DNA of 64,000 nt. Origin: Spirochaetaceae bacterium bin103 (GTDB lineage Bacteria; Spirochaetota; Spirochaetia; SZUA-6; Bin103). The stretch is from contig MPNH01000006.1 in NCBI GenBank assembly GCA_002238925.1, forward strand, positions 1-64,000, read 5' to 3'. Positions 8,290 to 16,281 of the stretch are shown here, piece after piece. Position numbers and translations under genes: made by a program. Every line of letters starts with the position of its first letter. The stretch's first letter is position 1. Under the pieces are notes generated by a model that saw nothing but the letters and a program-made list of their open reading frames with translations, was not told the DNA's origin and ran no database searches.

Positions 8290-9294
8290 ATGGCGTACGT
8301 TCTGAGACGCTTCGTCGCCATGGCCGTCACCATCGCACTGGTGTCGGTTGTGGCGTTCATTCTGATTCAGCTTCCGCCCGGCGACTATATTTCTTCGTAC
8401 GTCGCGGCGCGCGAAGCGGCGGGCGACGACGAGGTGTCGCAGGGCGAGATCGACTCGATGGTGCGCGAGTTCGGCCTCGACAAGCCGGTCCACATGCAAT
8501 ACCTGCGCTGGATCGGGCGCATCGTTACCAAGGGTGATTTCGGCCGTTCCTTTGCCTACCGGCGTTCGATCAACGAGTTGATCTGGGAGCGGTTCGTGCT
8601 TACCGCCGTGGTCGGGCTCAGCGCGCTGGTAATTACCTACCTGGTGGGCGTGCCGCTGGGGATCTACTCTTCGCTGCGCCAGTACTCGGTCAGCGACTTC
8701 GCCCTCACCACGGTGGGTTACGTCGGGCTGGCAACGCCGAACTTCCTGCTCGCCATCCTGCTGATGTATCTCGGCTTCAAGTACTTTGGCGCCAGTGTCG
8801 GCGGCCTGTTCGATGCCAAGTACATGGAGTCTCCCTGGACGCTGGCCAAGATCGTGAACATGCTCGGACACCTGTGGGTGCCGGCGATCGTCCTCGGCAC
8901 CGCGGGGACCGCCGGCATCATCCGGGTGACGCGCGGGATGATGCTGGACGAACTGCGCAAGCAGTACGTGGTCACGGCTCGGGCCAAGGGGCTCAGTGAG
9001 CGGTCTCTGATCTTCAAGTACCCGGTGCGGATCGCCCTGAACCCGATCGTGGCTACCATCGGTTGGCAACTCACGGCGATTGTTTCCGGCGCGCCGATCG
9101 TGGCGATGGTGCTGTCGCTGCCGACCACCGGCCCGCTGATGATCAACGCGCTGCTGCTGCAGGACATGTACCTGGCGGGCACCTTCATCCTGCTGCTGTG
9201 CACCTTTACCGTGGTCGGCACGTTCATTTCCGACGTGCTGCTGGCGATGCTCGATCCGCGCATTCGCCTCGGAGCGGAGCGGGATGGCGGCTGA
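8290..9294 (+). CDS. ABC transporter permease, DppB/OppB family
   Basis: Inner-membrane permease of 334 aa, about the same length as its paralogue at 2509. It has an N-terminal membrane segment MAYVLRRFVAMAVTIALVSVV, the LGLDKP-like periplasmic region, five further hydrophobic stretches and the coupling loop DELRKQYVVTARAKGLSERS. It lies 67 bp after the binding-protein gene and overlaps the next permease by 11 bp, so all three are co-transcribed. Confidence 0.93.
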   Translation: MAYVLRRFVAMAVTIALVSVVAFILIQLPPGDYISSYVAAREAAGDDEVSQGEIDSMVREFGLDKPVHMQYLRWIGRIVTKGDFGRSFAYRRSINELIWERFVLTAVVGLSALVITYLVGVPLGIYSSLRQYSVSDFALTTVGYVGLATPNFLLAILLMYLGFKYFGASVGGLFDAKYMESPWTLAKIVNMLGHLWVPAIVLGTAGTAGIIRVTRGMMLDELRKQYVVTARAKGLSERSLIFKYPVRIALNPIVATIGWQLTAIVSGAPIVAMVLSLPTTGPLMINALLLQDMYLAGTFILLLCTFTVVGTFISDVLLAMLDPRIRLGAERDGG

Positions 9295-10423
9295 CACGGC
9301 GGCGCGAGGGCGCCCGGCGGCGGCCGCGGAGCAGGACCGTGCGGAAGAGTGGTACGTCGCCTCCCAGTATCGCCTCATGTGGCGGCGGCTCACCCGGCAT
9401 CGCCTGGCCATTTTCGGCGGCGTGGTGCTGGCGGTGCTGTACCTGGTCGCCATCTTCTGCGAGTTCGTCGCGCCCTACGATCCGTCGACCAAGAACACCG
9501 ACTTGCTCACCGCACCGCCGCAGCGCATCCACTTCTTCGGCCAGGGAAGCTTCTCGCCGCGTCCGTTCGTATACGCGTATACCGTCGCGGAAGATCCGGT
9601 CACCTGGCGCAAGGTCTACGCGGACGACCCGGAGACCCGTTTCCCGATCCGCTGGTTCGTACGCGGCGAGGAGTATCGCTTCTGGGGCCTGTTCAAGACC
9701 CGCGCGCACCTGTTTGGGGTGGACGATGGTTACGTGTTCCTGCTCGGCACCGATACCCTGGGGCGGGACGTGTTCAGCCGCATCATGTACGGCACGCGCA
9801 TTTCCCTGTCGATCGGGCTGATCGGGGTCGCACTGAGCTTCATCCTGGGGCTGACCATCGGCGGCGTCTCCGGATACTTCGGCGGGTTCGCCGACGCGGT
9901 GGTGCAGCGCAGCATCGACTTTCTGCGTTCGCTGCCGGTGCTGCCGGTGTGGATGGCGCTGGCGGCGGCTCTGCCGGCCAACTGGCCAACCATCCGGGTG
10001 TACTTCGGCATCACCGTGATCGTGTCGCTGATCGGCTGGACCGGCTTGGCGCGGGTGGTGCGCAGCAAGCTGCTCAGCCTGCGCCACGAAGACTTCGTGA
10101 TGGCCGCGGTCGTCGCTGGCGCCCACTCGGGCAAGATCATTTCCCGCCACCTGATACCCGGATTTCTGAGCTACGTGATCGTCAGCCTGACGCTCGCGGT
10201 ACCCAACATGATCCTGTCGGAGACGGCGCTGAGCTTCCTTGGGCTGGGACTGCGCCCGCCGGTGGTGAGCTGGGGTGTGCTGCTGAGCGAAGCCCAGAAC
10301 CTGCATGCCATCGCCCTGGCGCCGTGGCTGTTGCTGCCGGGCCTGTTCATTATCGTCGCCGTGCTGGCGTTCAGCTTCGTCGGCGACGGGCTGCGCGACG
10401 CCGCCGACCCTTACGCCAACTGA
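9284..10423 (+). CDS. ABC transporter permease, DppC/OppC family with long periplasmic insert
   Basis: Second permease of this importer, 379 aa. After a first membrane segment (LAIFGGVVLAVLYLVAIF) it has an insert of about 100 residues before TLGRDVFSRIMYG, as in the paralogue at 3513. The shared insert marks both importers as one subclass and may contact the unusually long binding proteins. The coupling loop is LRHEDFVMAAVVAGAH and the C-terminus is GDGLRDAADPYAN. No ATPase gene follows; the operon ends here. Confidence 0.93.
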   Translation: MAADTAARGRPAAAAEQDRAEEWYVASQYRLMWRRLTRHRLAIFGGVVLAVLYLVAIFCEFVAPYDPSTKNTDLLTAPPQRIHFFGQGSFSPRPFVYAYTVAEDPVTWRKVYADDPETRFPIRWFVRGEEYRFWGLFKTRAHLFGVDDGYVFLLGTDTLGRDVFSRIMYGTRISLSIGLIGVALSFILGLTIGGVSGYFGGFADAVVQRSIDFLRSLPVLPVWMALAAALPANWPTIRVYFGITVIVSLIGWTGLARVVRSKLLSLRHEDFVMAAVVAGAHSGKIISRHLIPGFLSYVIVSLTLAVPNMILSETALSFLGLGLRPPVVSWGVLLSEAQNLHAIALAPWLLLPGLFIIVAVLAFSFVGDGLRDAADPYAN

Positions 10424-10470
10424 GTTCACTACGGCGCGGCAGCCGGCAAGGAACGACGAGCAACCGGCCT

Positions 10471-10495
10471 GCCCGCGACACTTGCTGACGCGGGC
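10471..10495 (+). terminator. Possible terminator hairpin after the second importer operon
   Basis: A 7-bp GC-rich stem (GCCCGCG at 10471-10477, CGCGGGC at 10489-10495) with an 11-nt loop lies 48 bp after the permease stop. There is no T-run, so termination is only suggested. Confidence 0.3.
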
Positions 10496-10576
10496 GGCGG
10501 TAACCGGGGTACACTGGCCGCGTCGCGCACTACCCGGGTTCAGTTGAAGCCTCGCGCGACGTCTGGAGGATAGTCG

Positions 10577-11377
10577 ATGCCAACCGCCGCCGAGCGACTG
10601 CACTGGTCGTTCGATCACGACACCGGGCTGCAACGCCCGCACTTCGGGAACGCGCTGCGCGCCGTGCTGGAAGGCTGGGCTCCCGGCAGCGCGCACGAGG
10701 GCGCCGTGCGCCGCTACAAGATGTTGCCCAACTTCGCCGCCGGCTGGCACCAGCGGTGGTTGGACCCTGGCGGTGAGCTCGGTGTCGGCAGCGCCGAAAT
10801 CGTGCGCACCCCCGACGCTTCCGGCGGCACGCACTACCGCGTCCGGCACGACAACACCACCAGCGGCGAACAGGTCGCGCTGGACTTCCATACCACCGGC
10901 GATCCGCTGCCGCGGCTCACCGGCCGCTGGCGTGTGGCGGCGGTCAACGCCGCCGGCGACGCGCACCGTGGGATCGATGTCACGGGTTCGACCGAGGCAG
11001 TCTCGGGCCGGCGGGCGGTGTTGCTTGCGGTCAACGGCGTCGTGCTGCGCGCCGGCGAGCTCGATGCCGCGCTGCCGCTGACTTCCTGGTGGACGTTGTT
11101 CGACGCGTTGCCGGCGGTCATGGGGGGCGGGTCCGAGACGGGACCGTTCGCCGTGCTGGAAGACCTGGAGAAGGTGCGGGTGCCGTGCACGGTCCGCGCG
11201 CTCGCCGAAGGGCCGATCGAGGTAGCCGGCCACCGCCTGCGCGGGTACTGCCAACACGGCGCCGGCATGTTGCCCAGTTACTGGTGGCTCGATGACCGGG
11301 GCACGGCGTGCGTGGTGAAGAGCATGTTCCACACCCTGGTACTGCGCGGCCCCGGCGGCGAGGAGGACGAGGCATGA
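10577..11377 (+). CDS. Uncharacterised protein translationally coupled to a sulfatase
   Basis: A 266-aa soluble protein that I do not recognise. It has no signal peptide or membrane segment. The composition is rich in short beta-like stretches, with alternating aromatic and charged residues in its C-terminal half (YWWLDDRGTACVV, FHTLVL). GGAGG (10564-10568) precedes the ATG. The last codon overlaps the sulfatase start as ATGA, so the two products are made together, and the protein may act on the same substrate or assist the sulfatase. The function remains unknown; the coupling is what the sequence shows directly. Confidence 0.8.
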   Translation: MPTAAERLHWSFDHDTGLQRPHFGNALRAVLEGWAPGSAHEGAVRRYKMLPNFAAGWHQRWLDPGGELGVGSAEIVRTPDASGGTHYRVRHDNTTSGEQVALDFHTTGDPLPRLTGRWRVAAVNAAGDAHRGIDVTGSTEAVSGRRAVLLAVNGVVLRAGELDAALPLTSWWTLFDALPAVMGGGSETGPFAVLEDLEKVRVPCTVRALAEGPIEVAGHRLRGYCQHGAGMLPSYWWLDDRGTACVVKSMFHTLVLRGPGGEEDEA

Positions 11378-12801
11378 GCACGCGGCCAAACATCGTATTC
11401 ATCAATACCGACCAGCAGACCTGGGACGCCGTCTCCGCGTATGGCAACCCGTGGCTGCACACCCCGAACATGGACCGGCTGGTGGCGTCCGGCACCTCGT
11501 TCATGCGTTCCTACTGCACCGACCCGGTGTGCGCCCCGGCGCGCACCAGCTGGGCCACCGGGCGCTACACCTCGGAGGCCGGCGTGCCGTTCAACGGCGG
11601 CCACCTGCACAACGACATTCCCGACCTCGGGCAGCTCCTGCGCGCCGGCGGTTACGGCGCCTTCCACGCCGGCAAGTGGCACGTGGAAGGCCGCGACGTT
11701 ACCCGCAGCTTTCACAACCTGTACTACGGGGCGCGCCGTATCGGTGCCAGCACCGGCGAGTTCTACGACCCGGCCATCACCCACGCGGCCCTGCAGTTCC
11801 TGACCACCTACGAGGGCGAGAAGCCGTTCTACCTGCAACTGGCGTTCGTCAATCCGCACGACGTGTGCGAGTACGGCCACAACTACGAGGAGAAGGACAT
11901 TCCCCACGCGGTCGCCCAGGGCATCCTGCGCGAGGAGGAGTTGCCGCCGCTGCCGGACAACTTCGAATACGACCCGCGCGAGCCGCTGCAGCACCGCGTG
12001 ATCCGGCGCGACGACGACTGCCTCATCCACTGGAAGATCCTGCGCAAGACGCGCCGCTTCTCCGCCCTGGACTGGCGCTTTTTCGCCTGGAGCCTGTACC
12101 GTTTCGTGGAGAAGGTGGACGCCGAGATCGGCCTGGTGCTCGATGCGCTGGCCGCCAGCCGGTTCCGCGACGACACCGTCGTGATCTTCACCGTCGACCA
12201 CGGCGAGGCGGCCGGCCAGCACCAGATGTTCCAGAAGTTCACCCTGTACGAAGAGAGCGTGCGAGTGCCGCTCGTGGTGGCCAGCCTCGGCGACCGGTTG
12301 CCGGTGGAGAAGGGCAGGCGGCTCGACCACCTGGTATCCGGCGTCGACCTGCCGGCCACCATGTGCGACTACGCCGGCATCCCCGTTCCTCCGCGCTGCC
12401 TCGGGCGCAGCTTGCGGCCGCTGGTCGAGGGCCGCAGCGTGCCGTGGCGGGACGGCGTCTACATCGAGTCCAACTACTGGGGCCGCGCCCTGGTTACCGC
12501 CACCCACAAGTACGTGACCGAGTACCGTCCCAAGGAGGTGGAGGACTACGTGCCGCCGGGCCCGGACTCGGCGGAGCGCGGGCTGGAGCAGCTCTTCGAC
12601 CTGCAGGCCGACCCCGGCGAGACCCGCAACCTGGCCACCGACCCGGCGCACGCGGCAACCCTGGCCGCGTTGCGCTCGGCGCTCGTCACCGAGGAGCGCA
12701 GCCTCCAGAGGCGTCCGCTCGCTCCCGGCCGCCCGCGCAAGGTCGTCGACCAGTGGGGCGCCCGCCTTCGCCGGCGCTGGCTGGAGTACCGCCCCGAGTA
12801 G
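11374..12801 (+). CDS. Sulfatase (formylglycine-dependent, alkaline phosphatase superfamily)
   Basis: Type I sulfatase of 475 aa hydrolysing a sulfate ester, substrate unknown. The N-terminal metal-binding segment is IVFINTDQQ (Asp13). The formylglycine motif is C53-A-P-A-R57 followed by TSWATGRY; an anaerobic or FGE-type maturase elsewhere must convert Cys53. The C-terminal metal site is FTVDHGEAAGQH. There is no export signal, so it is probably cytoplasmic and acts on imported substrate, which fits the transporter genes upstream. It is coupled to the preceding unknown gene. The start was chosen for the ATGA overlap and the preceding GAGGA. Confidence 0.92.
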   Translation: MSTRPNIVFINTDQQTWDAVSAYGNPWLHTPNMDRLVASGTSFMRSYCTDPVCAPARTSWATGRYTSEAGVPFNGGHLHNDIPDLGQLLRAGGYGAFHAGKWHVEGRDVTRSFHNLYYGARRIGASTGEFYDPAITHAALQFLTTYEGEKPFYLQLAFVNPHDVCEYGHNYEEKDIPHAVAQGILREEELPPLPDNFEYDPREPLQHRVIRRDDDCLIHWKILRKTRRFSALDWRFFAWSLYRFVEKVDAEIGLVLDALAASRFRDDTVVIFTVDHGEAAGQHQMFQKFTLYEESVRVPLVVASLGDRLPVEKGRRLDHLVSGVDLPATMCDYAGIPVPPRCLGRSLRPLVEGRSVPWRDGVYIESNYWGRALVTATHKYVTEYRPKEVEDYVPPGPDSAERGLEQLFDLQADPGETRNLATDPAHAATLAALRSALVTEERSLQRRPLAPGRPRKVVDQWGARLRRRWLEYRPE

Positions 12802-13029
12802 CCGGATCGCTCCTTTCCCGATATCTATCGCTTCCTGGCGGCTCTGGCAGCGGGCCGGCCCCGGGCGGTGGCGCGGCTGATCGAGAGCCGTGGAATCTAT
12901 GAGGCGGCCGCGATACTGGGGGCACAGGTATGGGACACCTATCCCGATCTCCGCCCGCGGTTGCCGGCCGCGAGGCGCACCGTGGTCGATGCCGTATGGA
13001 AGATTCACCACGATTTGAGCCGTCGTTAG
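12802..13029 (+). pseudogene. Start-less gene fragment directly after the sulfatase stop
   Basis: The frame continuing past the sulfatase stop codon encodes about 75 residues with protein-like composition (SFPDIYRFLAALAAG, RLIESRGIYEAAAIL, VWKIHHDLSRR). It has no start codon at all, since its first codon follows the sulfatase TAG. It is therefore the tail of a gene whose 5' part was lost. Its end overlaps by 34 bp the next fragment, which resembles an AbiEii toxin start, so it may be the partner or antitoxin-side gene of a type IV toxin-antitoxin pair. That role is inference from context. Confidence 0.5.
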
Positions 13030-13313
13030 CCGTCCGCGTGCTGCCGCCGTCGCTCCTGCAGGCGCTCAGGCACGTGTTCGCGCAACGGGTCAGCGGCTGC
13101 ATGCTGGTGGGCGGCACCGCGCTGGCGGTCGGAAGCAGCAGCCTGGAGCGCGAAGCGTGCGGTTTCGCCGTCGACTTCGGCGTGTCCGCGGCCGCTGTAT
13201 TCCGCCAAGTAACCGCGTTCCAACGCGAACTATTGACCGCCCTCGATCGCCACCTCAGCCACGCCGCAACCAGCCCGCTCCGCGACTTGATAAGACGGAT
13301 CAAGAACCTGTAG
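12996..13313 (+). pseudogene. Truncated AbiEii/AbiGii-like nucleotidyltransferase fragment
   Basis: A 105-codon frame beginning MEDSPRFEPSL. Residues 12-41 resemble the N-terminus of AbiEii-type toxins: a helical LPPSLLQALRHVF followed by MLVGGTALAV, the GGTALA motif of minimal nucleotidyltransferases. The DLDF-type metal motif expected 10-20 residues later is missing, and the remainder does not match the family, so the gene is deleted or frame-disrupted and almost certainly inactive. AbiEii assignment rests on one short motif; confidence is moderate at best. Confidence 0.4.
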
Positions 13314-13803
13314 GTAAGCGGCGCCGCGTGCCCGCCTTGCTCGTCTGGTGCGGGCGCCACTGGTAGCTGACGTCGGGCTCGTTTTCCGGTGGCGGGCTTA
13401 GGCCGTGGGCGTAGGCCGCGAACCCGTGGCGCTCGTAGAATCGGCAGGCGACGGTGTTGCGTTGCAGGGTGAGTACGCGAAGGCAGTCCGGAGACAACGC
13501 CTTGCCATGCGCGAGCAGCGCGGAGCCGACACCGCGGCGCTGCTCCGGGGGGTCGACGTAGAGCTGTTCGATCCACTCGTCGGCCATCGCCAGCACGCCG
13601 ACCGGCGGGCCATCCAGAACTGCCACCCACACTTCGTGTTCGTGGGAGACGACGCCCGCGAAGTAGCCGCAGTATTCGTCGTCGGTCCGAATCTGTTCCG
13701 GCTTGAGGATACCGTGCAGAAGGCCGGAAATGCTCCGCGCGTACAAGTCGGCCACAAAGGCCACCTCTGTCGCGAGCATGCGCCGTATTTCGATCTTCAG
13801 CAC
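13300..13803 (-). CDS. GNAT family N-acetyltransferase
   Basis: Acetyl-CoA-dependent acetyltransferase of 167 aa, substrate unknown. The central strand VWVAVLDGPPVGVLAM is followed by the acetyl-CoA pyrophosphate-binding motif EQRRGVGSALL and the C-terminal NTVACRFYERHGF typical of GNAT proteins. The start is GTG, 42 bp after an aldo-keto reductase gene on the same strand, so it is probably the third gene of a ThuA/aldo-keto reductase/GNAT operon. An alternative start is the Met at codon 9. Confidence 0.85.
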   Translation of the reverse strand: MLKIEIRRMLATEVAFVADLYARSISGLLHGILKPEQIRTDDEYCGYFAGVVSHEHEVWVAVLDGPPVGVLAMADEWIEQLYVDPPEQRRGVGSALLAHGKALSPDCLRVLTLQRNTVACRFYERHGFAAYAHGLSPPPENEPDVSYQWRPHQTSKAGTRRRLPTGS

Positions 13804-13845
13804 GGAAGGGTTCTCAGCCGGCCGCGCTCCGAATGCGCTGCGCCA

Positions 13846-14793
13846 TCAATGAGCTGGGAACGCCCCCTCGTAGGCGGTCCAGGTCGATTCGTCGAGAGGG
13901 GTGGCGGCGGCGCGGATGTTCTGCTCCAGTTGGGCGGCGTTGAGGCTGCCGATCGGGTTGCCGTGGATGCGCGCCTCGCGCAAGCAGAACTGCAGGGCAA
14001 GCTGCAGCAGGTCGATGCCGCGGTCGCGGCACCACAGCCAGCGCTCGCGGGCCGCGGCGATATCCTCTTCGTTGCGGTAGTTGCCGAGCCGCGCGGTCTC
14101 TGCCGGGTCGCCGCCGGTAAACAGGCCGCGCAGGATCGACCAGCCGTTCATCACGCCGACGCCGGCTGCGTCCGCCGCCGCAAGCACCCCGTCGGCGGCG
14201 CTCTGCCGCAACAGGTGGTAGTCGCTGAAGCACAGCAGGAAGTCGACGTCGCCGGTGGCGATCGCCTGCCGGTGAAACTCGTGCGGGCGCATCCCGAATC
14301 CGACGTTGCGCACCACGTCGCGTGCCTTGAGGCTCAGCAGGCCGGCAAGGGTGCCGTCCTTGGCCAGGGCCGGCTCCATCCTGGGCGGATCGTGGATCAG
14401 CATGCCGTCGAAGTGGTCAATGCCGAGTATGGCGAGCTGGTCCTCCACGTCGCGCACCACGCGCTCCGCAGAGAAGTCGGGGGCGCCGTCACCGTAGCCG
14501 CCCCATGAGGCCCCGGAGTGGCAGCACAGGCGTCCGGTGATGATGACGTCCTGGCGCGGGATTGCCCTGAGCGCCAGGCCGAGCTTGCGCAGCGAGTCGC
14601 CGTAACAGCGTGCACAGTCGAAGTGGTTCACGCCCAGCGCTACCGCGTGCTCCACCAGCGCTACCGCGTCCTCGTCGGCAACGAAGCCGAAGTGATTGCC
14701 GAAGCCCTGGGTGCCAAACGGAATGACCGGGATCGAGAGGCCGGTCTTGCCGAGCACGCGGCGCGGCACGGCGGGGGTGGCGGGGGTGTTCAT
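13846..14793 (-). CDS. Aldo/keto reductase family protein
   Basis: NAD(P)H-dependent oxidoreductase fold, 315 aa. The N-terminus RVLGKTGLSIPVIPFGTQGFG is characteristic. The segment HFDCARCYGDS supplies the catalytic Asp and Tyr, and LIHDPP the His. The Lys normally found after the third strand (usual T-K) is replaced in DVIITGRLCC, so catalytic activity is uncertain. Start chosen at the ATG with AGGAG upstream and a 4-bp ATGA overlap with the ThuA-like gene. Linkage to ThuA suggests sugar oxidation/reduction. Confidence 0.88.
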   Translation of the reverse strand: MNTPATPAVPRRVLGKTGLSIPVIPFGTQGFGNHFGFVADEDAVALVEHAVALGVNHFDCARCYGDSLRKLGLALRAIPRQDVIITGRLCCHSGASWGGYGDGAPDFSAERVVRDVEDQLAILGIDHFDGMLIHDPPRMEPALAKDGTLAGLLSLKARDVVRNVGFGMRPHEFHRQAIATGDVDFLLCFSDYHLLRQSAADGVLAAADAAGVGVMNGWSILRGLFTGGDPAETARLGNYRNEEDIAAARERWLWCRDRGIDLLQLALQFCLREARIHGNPIGSLNAAQLEQNIRAAATPLDESTWTAYEGAFPAH

Positions 14794-15440
14794 GTGGTAG
14801 CTCCTGTGCCGGTATTGCCGGCGCACCATGCAAGGCAGTTGTGCAAGAGGCGCTGGTAGGATGGTTGCAGCCAGATGGGCAGGTTGTGGCCCGGCGTGAG
14901 CACACAGACGCGGCCCTTGCCGTGGCTGCGAGTCCATCCTGCCGGCTGTGTCCCGTGTTCGGATGATGAGTGCAGGAACAGATTGACGTGAGGATCGTTC
15001 ATCGCCATCTGGTAGTGTTCATCGCGGCCGGTGAACGGCGTGCAGCCGGCGCTGAGCGGATGCCCGGCGGCCGGTTCGACGGTTACGTCGCATTGCGGGG
15101 GATGGCCTGCAAACGTGCCGCCCATAAGCCGGCTCAGCGACGGCGAGTCGTCGTACAGCGCGGTGCCGGAGTGCAGGAACAGGATGCTGTTGCCGGCGGC
15201 CACGTAGTCGGCGAACGCGCGTCCCTCCCGCTCGGCTGCCCACGGCGTCGAGTCTGTTGTGGACCGATTGTTGGCCTTGGAGAAAACCACCAGTTGGTAG
15301 CGCTGCATCCGCTCCGCCGACCAGTCGCCGGGATCTTCGACCCAGTCGAACGTGTAGCCGTTGCCGGCAAGCGGAGCGAGTCCGCCTCGGGTCAGCGAAG
15401 CGGGGTGAGCGCTGTCGTCGCAGAGTACCAGCGTGTGCAT
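14790..15440 (-). CDS. ThuA-like domain protein
   Basis: Protein of 216 aa of the ThuA family (glutamine amidotransferase-like fold), members of which act in trehalose/disaccharide utilisation, forming 3-keto sugars in rhizobia. Recognisable parts: TLVLCDDSAHP at the N-terminus, LVVFSKANNR, AAGNSILFLHSGTALY, and the C-terminal GKGRVCVLTPGHN. First gene of a minus-strand operon with the aldo-keto reductase and GNAT genes. The upstream 166 bp separate it from a divergent pair of epimerase genes and likely hold both promoters, though none is convincing by eye. Confidence 0.82.
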   Translation of the reverse strand: MHTLVLCDDSAHPASLTRGGLAPLAGNGYTFDWVEDPGDWSAERMQRYQLVVFSKANNRSTTDSTPWAAEREGRAFADYVAAGNSILFLHSGTALYDDSPSLSRLMGGTFAGHPPQCDVTVEPAAGHPLSAGCTPFTGRDEHYQMAMNDPHVNLFLHSSSEHGTQPAGWTRSHGKGRVCVLTPGHNLPIWLQPSYQRLLHNCLAWCAGNTGTGATT

Positions 15441-15606
15441 GTTGGCGCGGAGATTACACCAATAGCGCGGGTTGCGGAATCGGCCCTGTACGGTCCTGTG
15501 GCGATAGTGGCGGCACGGCTGCGTATCCGGTACAGTGCCGCGGAAGCGAAACCCGGAAATGGAGCCGGTGAAGTAACACGCCGTGCCGCCATGGAGGCCA
15601 AGAGAA

Positions 15607-16281
15607 GTGAACGTCCTGGTAACCAACGCCGACTACCCGTTCGCCGCCGCTGTTGCGGACCTGCTCGCCGGGCGCCATCAGGTGCGGCGTATCGGGTGGG
15701 CGGAACGGCTGGATGCAGACTCGACAACCGATGAACTGGTAGCGGGCATCGAGGCCGTTGTCCACTTCGGCTACGCGCGCGCCGGCGGCGAAGCGCACGA
15801 CCTGATCGATCACGCCGCGCGGCGCACCTACAACCTGCTGCTGGCGGCTGCCGAGGCCGGAGTGGAGCGCTGCATATTCGTGAGCACCCTGCGCCTGCTG
15901 GAGGCGCTGCCCGCGCACTTTGCGGTAACCGAAAAGTGGCAGTCGAGGCCGCCGAGCGACGATCCGGCGCTGCTGGCGTGCCATCTTGGCGAAATCGTGG
16001 CCAAGGAGTGCGCCCGGGACCGGTTGCTGCGGGTGCTCACCCTGCGCTTGGGGTTCCCGGAAGTACCTGGCGACCGGCATGCGTTGCGCGGCGAGCACGG
16101 CCGGGCGGCGATTGCCGCGGCGGATGCTGCCGAGGTTATTGGACGCGCCCTGCAGGCGGATCTGGCGCAGTGGCAGGAGGTGCACGTGCAGTCCCCGGTG
16201 CACGGTGCCCGCTACCTGATGCGCGAGGCCGGAAGGCTGTTGGCGTTTCCGGGCGCGGACAGCGAAGGGGCGGCATCGTGA
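15607..16281 (+). CDS. NAD-dependent epimerase/dehydratase-like protein (degenerate motifs)
   Basis: Rossmann-fold protein of 224 aa related to extended SDR epimerases. The N-terminal strand NVLVTNADYPFAAAV sits where TGxxGxxG is expected, so the dinucleotide loop lacks its glycines. The second half has CIFVSTLRLLE in place of the Ser strand, and CHLGEIVAKE where YxxxK is expected, so the catalytic Tyr appears to be replaced. It may be a non-catalytic partner of the intact homologue that follows, to which it is coupled by a GTGA overlap. Start GTG preceded by GGAGG at 15592-15596. Confidence 0.75.
   Translation: MNVLVTNADYPFAAAVADLLAGRHQVRRIGWAERLDADSTTDELVAGIEAVVHFGYARAGGEAHDLIDHAARRTYNLLLAAAEAGVERCIFVSTLRLLEALPAHFAVTEKWQSRPPSDDPALLACHLGEIVAKECARDRLLRVLTLRLGFPEVPGDRHALRGEHGRAAIAAADAAEVIGRALQADLAQWQEVHVQSPVHGARYLMREAGRLLAFPGADSEGAAS

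Noticed and set aside
9224..11389. Long minus-strand open frame of about 720 codons, and similar antisense frames at 3006-4376, 6900-8360, 8143-9453 and 11278-13011
   Set aside because: They lie opposite well-supported genes, have arginine/alanine/histidine-rich translations with no domains, and arise from high GC at third codon positions.
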